DNA of 64,000 bases from Pseudomonas paraversuta (GCF_904063065.1 NZ_CAJFCL010000005.1:310001-374000); one strand, 5' to 3'. Shown: positions 43,399 through 52,067, numbered from the stretch's first letter. Notes: a model not told the origin generated them from the sequence alone. A program made the numbers and translations.

Positions 43399-44397
43399 TC
43401 ATTTGATCGTAACGACGACCTTGCCTTTGGCTCGTCCCTGTTCGACGTATTTCAGAGCCTCTGCCGTTGATTCAAAGGAAAACGTTCGATCAATCACCGG
43501 ATTGATGATGCCCGCCTCAACCAGCGCGCTGATTTGTTGCAGTTGGGCGCCGTTGGCGCGCATGAACACGAACCTGTACCTGATGTCCTGCTTGCGTGCC
43601 CTGCGCCGAATGCCGAAGCTCAGCAGGCGCATAACCTGCTGCAATGGCCAGGATAACCCTTGCTCCTGTGCGAACAGCGCAGTGGGCGGCCCTGAGATGG
43701 AAATCAGTTGGCCGCCGGGTTTGAGGACCGCGAGTGACTTGTCCAGGACATCGGTGCCGAGGCTGTTCAACACCAGGTCGTAGCCGTGCAAGACATTTTC
43801 GAAATTCTGCTTTTTGTAGTCGATGACCACGTCAGCCCCCAGCATCTTGACCCATTCGACATTCGCGGTGCTGGTGGTTGTGGCGACAAAGGCACCCAGG
43901 TGTTTGGCAAGCTGGATGGCAATGCTGCCGACGCCGCCGGAGCCTGCGTGAATCAACACCTTCTGGCCCTTTTGCAGCCGGGCGGTGTCGACCAGCACTT
44001 GCCAGGCAGTCAGTGCCACCAAAGGCAGGGACGCGGCTTGCGCCATGCTGGTATTGGCCGGTTTCAGGGCGATCGCGTTCTCGTCCACGGCAATCCTTTC
44101 GGCGAACGTGCCGATCCGTGCTTGCGGCGGGCGAGCGTACACTTCGTCACCTGGTTTGAAGCGTGTCACTTGCGAGCCGACCGTCACCACGACCCCCGCC
44201 AGGTCGTTGCCCAGAATGAGCGGAAACGAGTAGGGCAGGATCAGCTTGAATTCGCCTGTGCTGATCTTCGAGTCCAGCACGTTGACACTGCTGGCATGGA
44301 CCTCGATCAAGACGTCGTGGGCACCCACTTCAGGGGCTGACGCTTCGCCGAGGCGTCCGGGTTGCTTGCCGTAGCGATCAATAAGAAATGCTTTCAT
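43399..44397 (-). CDS. MDR-family NADP-dependent oxidoreductase (quinone-reductase-like)
   Basis: The 332-residue protein has the MDR layout without a structural zinc lobe: KAFLIDRYGK, LGNDLAGVVVTVGSQVTRF, the Rossmann dinucleotide motif HAGSGGVGSIAIQLA and a C-terminal EQGRAKGKVVVTI. Such enzymes reduce quinones, enones or aldehydes with NADPH. It is last of a four-gene operon behind an OYE-type alkene reductase, an SDR and an alpha/beta hydrolase. A longer start (44451) would overlap the upstream gene by 8 bp and is the alternative. Confidence 0.88.
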   Translation of the reverse strand: MKAFLIDRYGKQPGRLGEASAPEVGAHDVLIEVHASSVNVLDSKISTGEFKLILPYSFPLILGNDLAGVVVTVGSQVTRFKPGDEVYARPPQARIGTFAERIAVDENAIALKPANTSMAQAASLPLVALTAWQVLVDTARLQKGQKVLIHAGSGGVGSIAIQLAKHLGAFVATTTSTANVEWVKMLGADVVIDYKKQNFENVLHGYDLVLNSLGTDVLDKSLAVLKPGGQLISISGPPTALFAQEQGLSWPLQQVMRLLSFGIRRRARKQDIRYRFVFMRANGAQLQQISALVEAGIINPVIDRTFSFESTAEALKYVEQGRAKGKVVVTIK

Positions 44398-44443
44398 CGA
44401 GGTACGGCTCTTGTCGGTTGTAGGGAGGGTAGCCGGTGTGTGG

Positions 44444-45313
44444 TCAGGCATCGAGGAACGCCTGCGCCCTGGCCACAAATTCAACGTGGTACTGGAAAAT
44501 CCCGCCGTGACCGGCATCCTGATAAATCACCAGCTCTGCGTTGGGGATACGCTTGGCCAGTTCAAACGAATTGATGCTCGGCACCATGATATCGGTGTCG
44601 CCGTTAACGACCAGTGCTGGTGCCTGCAAGCGTTCAAGGTCTTGCGGCGGTTGTTTGCCCCACGCGGTGATCGCTTTCAATTGACGCAGGAAAGCACGGG
44701 GCGTCGGGCCTTGGTCGCGATTGTTCTTGCGGGCTTGCAGGCGCTGCAAATACTGCGCGGCAGATCGACGGCCGTGGGCCGTAGACGTGAAGAACAGGTA
44801 GAATTTCGGATCGCGCAGGGTCAGCAGGCCTTTGACAATCAATGGCCACGACACCGCGCCAACCTTGTCGATACCGCTGCCGCCGGCCGGCCCGGTGCCG
44901 GTCAGAATCAACCGCCGCACCCGATCAGGCGCCTTCAGAGCGATGTCCTGAGCGACGAAGCCGCCGAGCGAGAATCCGAGCACATCAACGGTTTCCAGCC
45001 CCAGGGCGCGGATCAACTGAATGGCATCGTCGGCCATCTCGCCGACGGTCAGTGGCGCGGTTCCACCCGAGCCGCCGATGCCACGATAGTCGGTGGTGAT
45101 GACGCGTCGGGTTTGCGCCAGGCCATCGATGATTGCGGGATCGAAGTTATCGAGCACCGCGCCCCAATGATTGAACATTACAAGGGGCACGCCGGTAGTG
45201 GGGCCGATATCGCGGTAGGCGAATGGAATACCGTTGACCCTGATCGATTGGTTCGCAGCGTTGATGAATGACGTTGGCGAACCCGAAGGGGGATGTTTCT
45301 GGGTTGAATTCAT
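44444..45313 (-). CDS. Alpha/beta hydrolase
   Basis: The 289-residue protein has PLVMFNHWGAVLDNFDP (oxyanion region), the nucleophile elbow LGFSLGGFVAQ, Asp in VNGDTDIMV and His in AGHGGIFQ, a complete catalytic triad. It lacks a signal peptide. The ATG follows GGGAGG at the ideal distance. It is third in the TetR-flanked oxidoreductase operon; substrate is unknown. Confidence 0.87.
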   Translation of the reverse strand: MNSTQKHPPSGSPTSFINAANQSIRVNGIPFAYRDIGPTTGVPLVMFNHWGAVLDNFDPAIIDGLAQTRRVITTDYRGIGGSGGTAPLTVGEMADDAIQLIRALGLETVDVLGFSLGGFVAQDIALKAPDRVRRLILTGTGPAGGSGIDKVGAVSWPLIVKGLLTLRDPKFYLFFTSTAHGRRSAAQYLQRLQARKNNRDQGPTPRAFLRQLKAITAWGKQPPQDLERLQAPALVVNGDTDIMVPSINSFELAKRIPNAELVIYQDAGHGGIFQYHVEFVARAQAFLDA

Positions 45314-45395
45314 TACGCCTCCCGATTTCTGGACGGGTTCGATGCAGCGCCTTGCGCTTGCATCGAATCCGCCCCAAATGCTCACTGCCTGAAGA

Positions 45396-46184
45396 TCACT
45401 CTGGAGTCTGGTAACGCTGAGCAACCGCGGACTGACGGATTTGCCCGATCAGGCCCAGACGTGCGCCCTGCAGGGCATCCCAACGCTGCGCTTCGTGCAG
45501 CGGCGGAATGGTCACGGGTTCGCGACGATCGAAGCCGACGAGAGCGGCATCCACCAGATCGCCCACTTCCATGATTTCACTCAGGGTGTTGATGTCGACG
45601 CCGGAACGATCCCATATTTCCGTGCGCGTTGCGGCCGGCAGCACGGCCTGCACGTAGACGCCTTGAGGCGACAGTTCCAGGCTCAAACCCTGGGACAGGA
45701 AAAGCACAAAGGCCTTGGTCGCACCGTAGACCGTCATGCCGAATTCCGGTGCGAGGCCTACAACCGAACCGATGTTGATGATCGCGCCTTCACCGGCCTT
45801 GGCCAGGCGTGGAGCGATGGCGCTGGCGAGCCGCACCAGCGCCGTAGTGTTGAGGGCGACCAGTTGCGCCACTTTATCGGTGCTTTGCTCGACGAAATGC
45901 CCGGACAGTGCAGCGCCGGCGTTATTGACGAGGATCCCGATGCGGGCGTCGTCGCGCAGACGGTTTTCAACGTTGCTCAGATCGCCGGGTTGAGTCAGGT
46001 CCGCCGGGATCACATCGACGGTGACGTTGTGTTCGCTGCGCAAGCGTGCGGCCAGTGCATCCAGGCGCGCCTGATCACGGGCAACTACCACCAGATCGTG
46101 GCCGCGTTGTGCAAAGCGTTCGGCGTAGACGGCGCCAATCCCGGTGGAGGCGCCAGTGATCAAAACAGTTGGGCGAGTGCTCAT
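45396..46184 (-). CDS. Short-chain dehydrogenase/reductase
   Basis: The 262-residue SDR has the cofactor motif TGASTGIG (about residues 10-17), NNAGA, and the catalytic Ser/Tyr/Lys set with GSVVGLAPEFGMTVYGATKA (YxxxK). It would reduce carbonyls or oxidise alcohols with NAD(P). It sits between the OYE gene and an alpha/beta hydrolase in one reverse-strand operon. Confidence 0.9.
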   Translation of the reverse strand: MSTRPTVLITGASTGIGAVYAERFAQRGHDLVVVARDQARLDALAARLRSEHNVTVDVIPADLTQPGDLSNVENRLRDDARIGILVNNAGAALSGHFVEQSTDKVAQLVALNTTALVRLASAIAPRLAKAGEGAIINIGSVVGLAPEFGMTVYGATKAFVLFLSQGLSLELSPQGVYVQAVLPAATRTEIWDRSGVDINTLSEIMEVGDLVDAALVGFDRREPVTIPPLHEAQRWDALQGARLGLIGQIRQSAVAQRYQTPE

Positions 46185-46223
46185 GGGGTATCTCTCTTTC
46201 AGGATATGAGAAACAGAACGGGC

Positions 46224-47324
46224 TCAGCTTGCGCTGACGCTCGATTCAGCCAGTGTCGGGTAATCGATGTAGCCTGCCGCACCGCCGCCATAGAGGGTGG
46301 CGGGATTGAACGCGGACAACGGCGCGCCACGTTTCAGGCGTTCCACCAGATCCGGGTTGCCAATGAAGGGGCGACCGAAGGCGATCAGGTCGGCCTGGTC
46401 TTCAGCGAGCCGCGAGGTGGCCAGATCGAGGTCATAGCCGTTGTTGGCGATGTAGGTGTTTTTGAAGCGCTGGCGCAGGGCGGCGAAATCGAAGGGCGCC
46501 ACGTCACGCGGGCCGCCGGTCGCGCCTTCGACCACGTGCAGGTAAACCACGCCGAGGGCGTCGAGTTGTTCTACGACGTAATCGAATTGCGCCTGCGGAT
46601 CGCTGCTGGATACGCCATTGGCCGGCGACACTGGTGACAGGCGTACGCCGGTGCGGTCGGCACCGATCTCACTAACCACAGCCTCCGTCACTTCGAGCAA
46701 CAGACGCGCACGATTTTCAATCGAGCCGCCGTAAGCATCGGTGCGCAGATTGGCGTTGTCCTTGAGGAATTGATCGAGCAGGTAGCCGTTGGCACCGTGA
46801 ATTTCCACGCCATCGAAGCCAGCGGCGATCGCATTGGCCGCCGCCTGCCGGAAGTCGCTGACGACTCCCGGGAGTTCGCTGATGTCCAGTGCGCGAGGCT
46901 CGGAGACGTCTTCGAAGCGGTTGTTGACGAACACTTTGGTGGCGGCGCGCAGCGCGGAAGGGGACACGGGGGCAGCGCCGTTTTCCTGCAGGTCGACGTG
47001 CGAGACGCGGCCGACATGCCACAATTGCAGAAAGATTTTTCCTCCCTTGGCATGCACGGCATCAGTCACGGCGTGCCAGCCGTCGATCTGTGCCGGAGTG
47101 TAGATTCCCGGTGTGTCTTGATAACCCTGGCCCTGCCGGGAAATCTGCGTGGCTTCGCTGATCAGCAAGCCGGCGCTGGCGCGCTGGCTGTAATAGGTCG
47201 CCGCGAATTCGCTAGGGACCAAGCCTTGACCGGCGCGGTTGCGTGTCAGCGGCGCGAGAACGACGCGGTTCGATAGCGAGAGGCTGCCTAGGGTGTAAGG
47301 AGTGAACAGAGTCCGCTTGGTCAT
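46224..47324 (-). CDS. Old yellow enzyme-family alkene reductase (NemA/XenB-type)
   Basis: The 366-residue flavoprotein shows OYE motifs: LFTPYTLGSLSLSNRVVLAPLTRNRA at the N-terminus (FMN-binding), VDLQENGAAPVSPSAL, GFDGVEIHGANGYLLDQFL with the His/Asn substrate pair, and NRARLLLEV. It reduces activated C=C bonds and nitro groups (N-ethylmaleimide, nitrate esters) using NADPH. It heads the operon OYE-SDR-hydrolase-MDR and is divergent from a TetR regulator, as nemR-nemA-like loci are. Confidence 0.93.
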   Translation of the reverse strand: MTKRTLFTPYTLGSLSLSNRVVLAPLTRNRAGQGLVPSEFAATYYSQRASAGLLISEATQISRQGQGYQDTPGIYTPAQIDGWHAVTDAVHAKGGKIFLQLWHVGRVSHVDLQENGAAPVSPSALRAATKVFVNNRFEDVSEPRALDISELPGVVSDFRQAAANAIAAGFDGVEIHGANGYLLDQFLKDNANLRTDAYGGSIENRARLLLEVTEAVVSEIGADRTGVRLSPVSPANGVSSSDPQAQFDYVVEQLDALGVVYLHVVEGATGGPRDVAPFDFAALRQRFKNTYIANNGYDLDLATSRLAEDQADLIAFGRPFIGNPDLVERLKRGAPLSAFNPATLYGGGAAGYIDYPTLAESSVSAS

Positions 47325-47473
47325 TTGATGAATCTTCCGTGCCCGTTGATGAAGATCAGTGGTGCAGGCAATTAGGATGATGATCGAAATCTAAACTGTC
47401 AACAATTTTGATTATGGGTAACATCTATGTATCATCGGACTCAGGATTTCCCGGGAAACACGAGGTATTGCAA

Positions 47474-48061
47474 GTGAGAGTAACCAAGGCCCAGGCGCAG
47501 GCAAATCGAGAGCACATCGTTGAAACCGCCTCACAGCAGTTCCGTGAGCGGGGCTTTGACGGCGTCGGCGTTGCTGATCTCATGGCGGCCGCTGGTTTCA
47601 CCCATGGTGGTTTCTACAAACATTTCGGGTCGAAAGCAGACCTGATGGCCGAAGCCTCGGCGTGCAGTCTGGCCAAATCGCTGACCGCCGCCCAAGCGCT
47701 GGATGTTCCGGGCTTCATCAACGTCTACGTGACTAGAGAGCATCGCGACGGACGCGGCAGTGGTTGCACGATGGCTGCGCTGTGTGGTGACGCGGCGCGT
47801 CAGGCGGACGATGTGAAAGCGACGTTTGCCGAAGGCATAGAACACATTCTGCAGACGCTAGAAGCTAAATACCCGACAGGAACGGATCCTGAGCCGGGTG
47901 AGGGCAGAAAGAAAATGATCGACCTGCTTTCACGTGCCGTCGGCGCGATTATTTTGTCGCGCGCCTGCCCGGATGACTCCGCACTTGCTGATGAAATACT
48001 TGAGGTGTGCCGGGCAGAAATGATTGCTTCATTGCCGGTCGATGACGTGGAGCCGGTGTAG
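47474..48061 (+). CDS. TetR-family regulator, NemR-like context
   Basis: The 195-residue protein has an N-terminal helix-turn-helix (about 15-55: VETASQQFRERGFDGVGVADLM, GFTHGGFYKHFGSKADL) and cysteines in the effector domain (GSGCTMAALCGD, SRACPDD) that could sense electrophiles. It is divergent from an OYE operon, so it probably represses that operon until electrophiles or nitro compounds appear. The GTG start at 47474 has GAGG upstream; an upstream frame from 47408 is less likely. Confidence 0.87.
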   Translation: MRVTKAQAQANREHIVETASQQFRERGFDGVGVADLMAAAGFTHGGFYKHFGSKADLMAEASACSLAKSLTAAQALDVPGFINVYVTREHRDGRGSGCTMAALCGDAARQADDVKATFAEGIEHILQTLEAKYPTGTDPEPGEGRKKMIDLLSRAVGAIILSRACPDDSALADEILEVCRAEMIASLPVDDVEPV

Positions 48062-48235
48062 AGACGGCGCTCATTGAAAGAGTAGCTTCAGTAGAAGTGC
48101 GATGTTTTTGCTTGGAGCAGAAAGTCAATTTGAGTCCCAAACCATGGGGCGCGAATGACAGCTTTTGGCCGGAATCAGCCCTGCGTAACAGGCTGCTATC
48201 GGCCATCTTCGGTCTTTCCAGTCTATGTTTAAGCT

Positions 48236-49141
48236 CTAAATTTCGCGGCGCACTCTCCCTGGCGGCGCCCCATAAACCTCCTTGAATTTTTTACTGAATG
48301 CCGCCTGCGATTGGTAACCAACCTGCAACGCTATATCTTTCAAACCCAGATGCGAATGACTCAGCAGACTGAACGCCAATTCCATACGGACTTGCGTAAG
48401 CAATACCCACGGCGACACACCAGCCACACGAACGAACGTGCGCATGAAAGATGCACGGGACATGCACGCGATCTCGGCCAGGTTCTGGATGGTCCACTCG
48501 TGCGCAGGATTAGCCAACATCGCCTGCCAAGCGGGTCCCAGACGTTTATCGCTGAGCAAGGCAAGTGTACCGATGTCTTGGCCATGGCTTACTAGATAGG
48601 CGCGAAGGATCAGGGTGAATAACCCTTGAGAAAGAGCATCGAGCAAAAATCTTGCTCCAATCTGATCACCGTCTGCTTCCCCTCGTAGCATATCGACCAG
48701 CGACGGTAATGGCCCATCTGCCGGGAACACGCCGCTGGGAATCAACAGGTACTCAGGCAATGAAGCAAACAGCAGCGAAGTCCGATTGAAGTGAAAGCAG
48801 CCGCAGAGCATGTCCAGATCCGCACTCATGCCGCCAATGCGATGGATCGGCAATACGCCAGCGCTGATGCGCTTTGGCGGTGTTGGCGCAACATCTTTCC
48901 CCGGACTATGCAGCACGTGCGCAGCACCACTGGGCAGCAATAGAACGTCGCCGGCGCGCATAGAAAGACGCTGACCGTCTGGAAGCTCCACCCGACACTC
49001 ACCCGACAGCACAACGTGGTATGGCGCTTTACCCAGCGCTTCCTGCTCATGCTCCAGAGCCCAGTCACCCTGAAATTGGCAACGTAAATCCAGACTGCCA
49101 CGAACATTGGCAAGGCTGATGAGCTTGTCGATTGAATTCAT
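48236..49141 (-). CDS. RclR-like AraC-family regulator (cupin_6 sensor)
   Basis: The 301-residue protein has an N-terminal cupin-type AraC-binding domain (about 20-190: LPDGQRLSMRAGDVLLLPSGAAHVLH) and a C-terminal AraC double helix-turn-helix (about 210-300). Cys21 occupies the same place as the hypochlorite-sensing Cys21 of E. coli RclR, and MLCGCFHF (Cys113, Cys115) recalls its second redox cysteine region. Downstream and divergent are AhpD-like and DUF417 genes; DUF417 includes RclC. A role as a reactive-chlorine-activated regulator is inferred from this match and context. Confidence 0.85.
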   Translation of the reverse strand: MNSIDKLISLANVRGSLDLRCQFQGDWALEHEQEALGKAPYHVVLSGECRVELPDGQRLSMRAGDVLLLPSGAAHVLHSPGKDVAPTPPKRISAGVLPIHRIGGMSADLDMLCGCFHFNRTSLLFASLPEYLLIPSGVFPADGPLPSLVDMLRGEADGDQIGARFLLDALSQGLFTLILRAYLVSHGQDIGTLALLSDKRLGPAWQAMLANPAHEWTIQNLAEIACMSRASFMRTFVRVAGVSPWVLLTQVRMELAFSLLSHSHLGLKDIALQVGYQSQAAFSKKFKEVYGAPPGRVRREI

Positions 49142-49250
49142 TTGAGCGCATCGCATAAAAAACAGAGCGTATCGAACTAATCAAAATCGGACCAGTGCAT
49201 ACACTAAACGAGGCTAAACACTACACCCAACCTCCTCAGGAGTTAATGCG

Positions 49251-49592
49251 ATGTTCAATAACTGGTCCGACTTGTTGCCCTCCATCCAGAAAGCTTTCGG
49301 CGCGCTGGGCAAAAGTAATCCCAAGATGGTCAAAGCCTACATGGCCCTCGGTGATGCCTCTGCCGAAAACGATGTGCTCGACGCCAAGACCCGCGAGCTG
49401 ATCTCCATCGCAGTCGCCGTCACTACACGCTGCGACGGCTGTATTGCCGCTCACACTGATGCGGCGATCAAGGCTGGTGCGAGCCGCGAGGAAGTGGCCG
49501 CGACATTGGCCACTGCGATCTCGTTGAACGCAGGCGCCGCTTACATTTTTTCACTGCGCGCGCTTGAAGCGTACGACACCTTGAAAAAATAG
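49251..49592 (+). CDS. AhpD-like carboxymuconolactone decarboxylase-family peroxidase
   Basis: The 113-residue protein has the AhpD signature with a redox pair: TTRCDGCIAAHTDAAIKAGA (CxxC and the nearby His) in a helical CMD domain. Such proteins act as alkylhydroperoxidase-like thiol reductants. The ATG has an ideal AGGAG site. It is followed by a DUF417 gene and divergent from the RclR-like regulator, consistent with an oxidant-response operon. Confidence 0.9.
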   Translation: MFNNWSDLLPSIQKAFGALGKSNPKMVKAYMALGDASAENDVLDAKTRELISIAVAVTTRCDGCIAAHTDAAIKAGASREEVAATLATAISLNAGAAYIFSLRALEAYDTLKK

Positions 49593-49614
49593 TGCACACG
49601 CCATAACTCCACCG

Positions 49615-49641
49615 GCCCCGGACACTTCAACGTGCCGGGGC
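49615..49641 (+). terminator. Hairpin between AhpD-like and DUF417 genes
   Basis: GCCCCGG/CCGGGGC, extended by CAC/GTG with a bulged A, forms a stem of about 10 bp, followed only by TTACTT. It may partially terminate the AhpD-like transcript before the DUF417 gene. Confidence 0.5.
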
Positions 49642-49770
49642 TTACTTGTATACCTCCGGACGTCAGCAACTTGTTGAGACGATCTAACAATAACTTGAGC
49701 ATGACGCACAAAAGCGTCTCGAGGCTAAGCCTCAGACTGGCTCCACATTCCACATATTCGGATAAGTCTG

Positions 49771-50346
49771 ATGCCCGCTTCATTCACTACATGGCTGCAA
49801 TTTATCAGCAAGCTCGACACCCTCGGCACACACCTCATGAGACTGGCGATCGCCATGGTTTTCTTGTGGATCGGGGCACTCAAATTCGCGCCTTACGAGG
49901 CCGACAGTATTACCCCATTTGTCGCCAACAGCCCGTTCATGTCGTTTTTTTACGAACATCCCGAGGATTACAAGGCACACCTCACGCACGAGGGTGAACT
50001 GAATGCGGACAAGCGCGTTTGGCAGACCGCAAATAACACCTACGTCTTTTCCACCGGACTGGGTTTTGTAGAAATTCTGATCGGTCTGCTTGTGCTTTCC
50101 AACCCGATCTCGCGATGCGCCGGTCTGCTTGGAGGGGCACTGGCGTTCGGTACGCCGCTGGTGACCTTGACCTTCCTGCTCACTACACCTGAAGCCTGGG
50201 TGCCGGATCTCGGTGATGCTGAACACGGCTTTCCCTTTCTGTCTGGTGCAGGACGTCTGGTGCTCAAAGACGTCTTGATGCTGGCCGGCGCTCTACCGGT
50301 AATGGCTGATTCCGCTCGCCAGTTGTTGCAAGAGAGGCGCTCCTGA
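49771..50346 (+). CDS. DUF417 inner-membrane protein (RclC/YkgB-like)
   Basis: The 191-residue product has about four membrane helices: LAIAMVFLWIGALKFAP, FVEILIGLLVLSN, LLGGALAFGTPLVTLTFLLT and VLMLAGALPVMA. It carries the DUF417 hallmarks, ALKFAPYEADSITPFVANSPF and DLGDAEHGFPFLSGAGRLVLKD. RclC of the E. coli hypochlorite response belongs to this family. Its position downstream of an AhpD-like gene and next to the RclR-like regulator supports an oxidant-tolerance role. Confidence 0.9.
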   Translation: MPASFTTWLQFISKLDTLGTHLMRLAIAMVFLWIGALKFAPYEADSITPFVANSPFMSFFYEHPEDYKAHLTHEGELNADKRVWQTANNTYVFSTGLGFVEILIGLLVLSNPISRCAGLLGGALAFGTPLVTLTFLLTTPEAWVPDLGDAEHGFPFLSGAGRLVLKDVLMLAGALPVMADSARQLLQERRS

Positions 50347-50429
50347 TTTTCTGAATCGCCCCGGTTTTCCCAGGCACCCTTGAGCGGCTGCTCTGGCCGT
50401 AAGCAGCCTGTCACGAGGGCCGCTTCCGG

Positions 50430-50516
50430 ACAATTGCCGCTCTTCGTGCCAGACAGCACTTGCTCCTTCCCAGCCCGAAGTCGGTCACGTAGCTGAGCCA
50501 ATTGCTCAAAACCCAT
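50430..50516 (-). pseudogene. N-terminal fragment of a ProQ/FinO-like gene
   Basis: A reverse-strand frame starts at ATG 50516 with MGFEQLAQLRDRLRAGKEQ, which resembles the start of Pseudomonas ProQ-type RNA chaperones, then turns into unrelated residues that overlap the DUF417 gene. The preceding frame upstream ends in a different short peptide (CCGIGWVNLEAVN then stop). The rest of the ProQ gene is absent here, so this is a fragment near the island edge. Confidence 0.3.
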
Positions 50517-50595
50517 GATTCAGTTCACCGCCTCAAGGTTGACCCAGCCAATGCCGCAGCAATGGGGGCCGCAGCATGAGAGCGAAGACTTATAA

Positions 50596-51228
50596 TTACT
50601 CGTCCTTATTATCTGGCGGTGGGGCCCCATGAATTTCGTCAAACATGGCGCTTGTCACGGAAGCAGCATAAACAATGTATTTCATATCACTCTCTTTGCT
50701 ACTGACTTCATAAATGTCACAAAGAAGGCTTCTGTTGTGCTTGGGTAACGCGACAGGCGACCAGGATGATAGGCTCTTGAAGTTGTACTCGGGGCCTTTG
50801 TACGTTAAAGACCTTATGCCGACTACGATGCGTTTATATTGCTGCCTGTCAGGTCTTTTGGAGGTTTGATAGTCGCCAATAAATGTGCCTAAAGAACCAG
50901 AGACAACATCTATGCACGCCTTGTCTAGCGCGGTTTCATAATCAGCCGCCGCATATGTTCCAACGCTGCCATGATTGGAATAGAATTTTTGTAGCGGCGA
51001 CAATTTCTCTTCGGGATACTGGGGGGTATATTTATCACCCTCGAAATAGTATTCGATGTACCCTCGCGAAATATCGACCCTGTTATAGGTCTTTCTCTTT
51101 TCTATCACGTCTTCGAACGTGTACCAGCGCTGCTCAATTAGTCTGTGCTCGACTTCCAGTCCGCTCGCCAAAACCTTTAAAGAAAGCGCGGAGCCGAACA
51201 GGATAGATGCAATCACACTATTTTTCAT
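50596..51228 (-). CDS. Exported hypothetical protein, unknown family
   Basis: The 210-residue protein has a signal peptide (about residues 1-22, ending VLASG) and a soluble, Tyr- and Lys-rich body with two spaced Cys residues (KACIDV, LLCDIY) that could form a disulfide. It is not recognised. Codon use and the AT-rich flanks (51240-51300 is very AT-rich) differ from the neighbouring host genes, suggesting transfer. It lies 150 bp inside the right att-like repeat, the usual place for island cargo. Confidence 0.6.
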   Translation of the reverse strand: MKNSVIASILFGSALSLKVLASGLEVEHRLIEQRWYTFEDVIEKRKTYNRVDISRGYIEYYFEGDKYTPQYPEEKLSPLQKFYSNHGSVGTYAAADYETALDKACIDVVSGSLGTFIGDYQTSKRPDRQQYKRIVVGIRSLTYKGPEYNFKSLSSWSPVALPKHNRSLLCDIYEVSSKESDMKYIVYAASVTSAMFDEIHGAPPPDNKDE

Positions 51229-51378
51229 GGGTTCACCTGAGGCAGGGTTTTTTAAATTTTTATTTATTTTAATCGGTGCGTGATAGAGGTGTAGATTTAT
51301 CTAATGGACACATCAACATCATCAATTGAATGACCTCGCTTTTTATAAACATCCAATGACTTATGAGCGTGTGCGAGG

Positions 51379-51496
51379 GCATTGGGTGCCAGGGCCCGAG
51401 TGTTCAAATCACTCGGTCCAGAGCATGTTTTTCAATGATCAGGTCCAACTTCCGCGAGTCGGGCTTTTTCATGGGTGTGACTTTTGCGCCACCTCT
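51379..51496 (+). repeat. Right copy of the 118-bp att-like direct repeat (degenerate tRNA-Pro 3' end plus terminator)
   Basis: Ungapped match to 6467-6584, about 80 percent by eye, same strand. The T-arm stem GAGTG/CACTC is intact but the acceptor strand and CCA are mutated, and the anticodon arm is altered. The terminator arms (GTCCAACTT, CGCGAGTCGGGC, TTTTT) are partly preserved. It cannot encode a tRNA and appears to be an old attachment remnant. Confidence 0.7.
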
Positions 51497-51521
51497 GCGC
51501 GTTGATCCGGGCCTGTTCAGG

Positions 51522-52067
51522 TCACTCGGCCTTGGCACGCTTGATGTCACTTATGATTTGCCGCGCGATAGCCTGTACCTGCTCTTCGGTCATGGCCGAC
51601 ATGACGCCTTCCCAGGCTGAAGATGAAGTGTCGTAGGTCCGGGACCCGATCAACTGGCCTGACTTCAAGTCTGTAAAGTCTGCCGATGAGTTGATCCAGG
51701 CATTACCGACCATGACGCCGGCGCTATAACGCGCACCGGGTGTCAGGTAGCGAAAGTTGGTCACGTTGATCCTGAGCCCGATACCGTCTTTTTCCACAGG
51801 GTTCATTGGCTGGGGTTCGGCAAGGCCATAGCCGGCCTGGGTCGCTTCAACGTGCAGGGCCTGGCTCCATTCTTCCTTCAACCGCGGCCAGTCCTTGTTT
51901 TGCTCAACCCTGGTGTTGCCCTGGAGCTCGAGGATGATGTTGCGCTTGGCTGCTTCGCGGATTGCCAATGTGTCAGTGCCGCTGCTTTTTACAGTGGCAG
52001 CGCAGCCGCCCAGCATGGAAATGGCTACGCAGCAGGACAGGGCAAGCGAGAGTTTAGTCAGGTTCAT
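51522..52067 (-). CDS. DUF4410-like lipoprotein
   Basis: The 181-residue protein has a lipoprotein signal (lipobox SMLGGC, Cys about 22) and a DUF4410-type body (NWPRLKEEWSQALHVEATQAG-like region, RINVTNFRYLTPGARY, VMVGNAWINSSADF, and a C-terminal helix QVQAIARQIISDIK). It is probably an outer-membrane or periplasmic lipoprotein of unknown function. It starts just outside the right att-like repeat. Confidence 0.8.
   Translation of the reverse strand: MNLTKLSLALSCCVAISMLGGCAATVKSSGTDTLAIREAAKRNIILELQGNTRVEQNKDWPRLKEEWSQALHVEATQAGYGLAEPQPMNPVEKDGIGLRINVTNFRYLTPGARYSAGVMVGNAWINSSADFTDLKSGQLIGSRTYDTSSSAWEGVMSAMTEEQVQAIARQIISDIKRAKAE

Noticed and set aside
45441..46637. Plus-strand open frame (398 codons) over the SDR and OYE genes
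   Set aside because: Antisense to two well-supported enzymes; residue pattern is compositional.
50040..50516. Reverse-strand open frame covering the ProQ-like start and the DUF417 gene end
   Set aside because: Only the first 20 or so residues look real; the rest is antisense to the DUF417 gene.
51379..51425. Possible second tRNA-Pro gene
   Set aside because: Only the T-arm is intact; acceptor strand and CCA are mutated and no 5' half exists.
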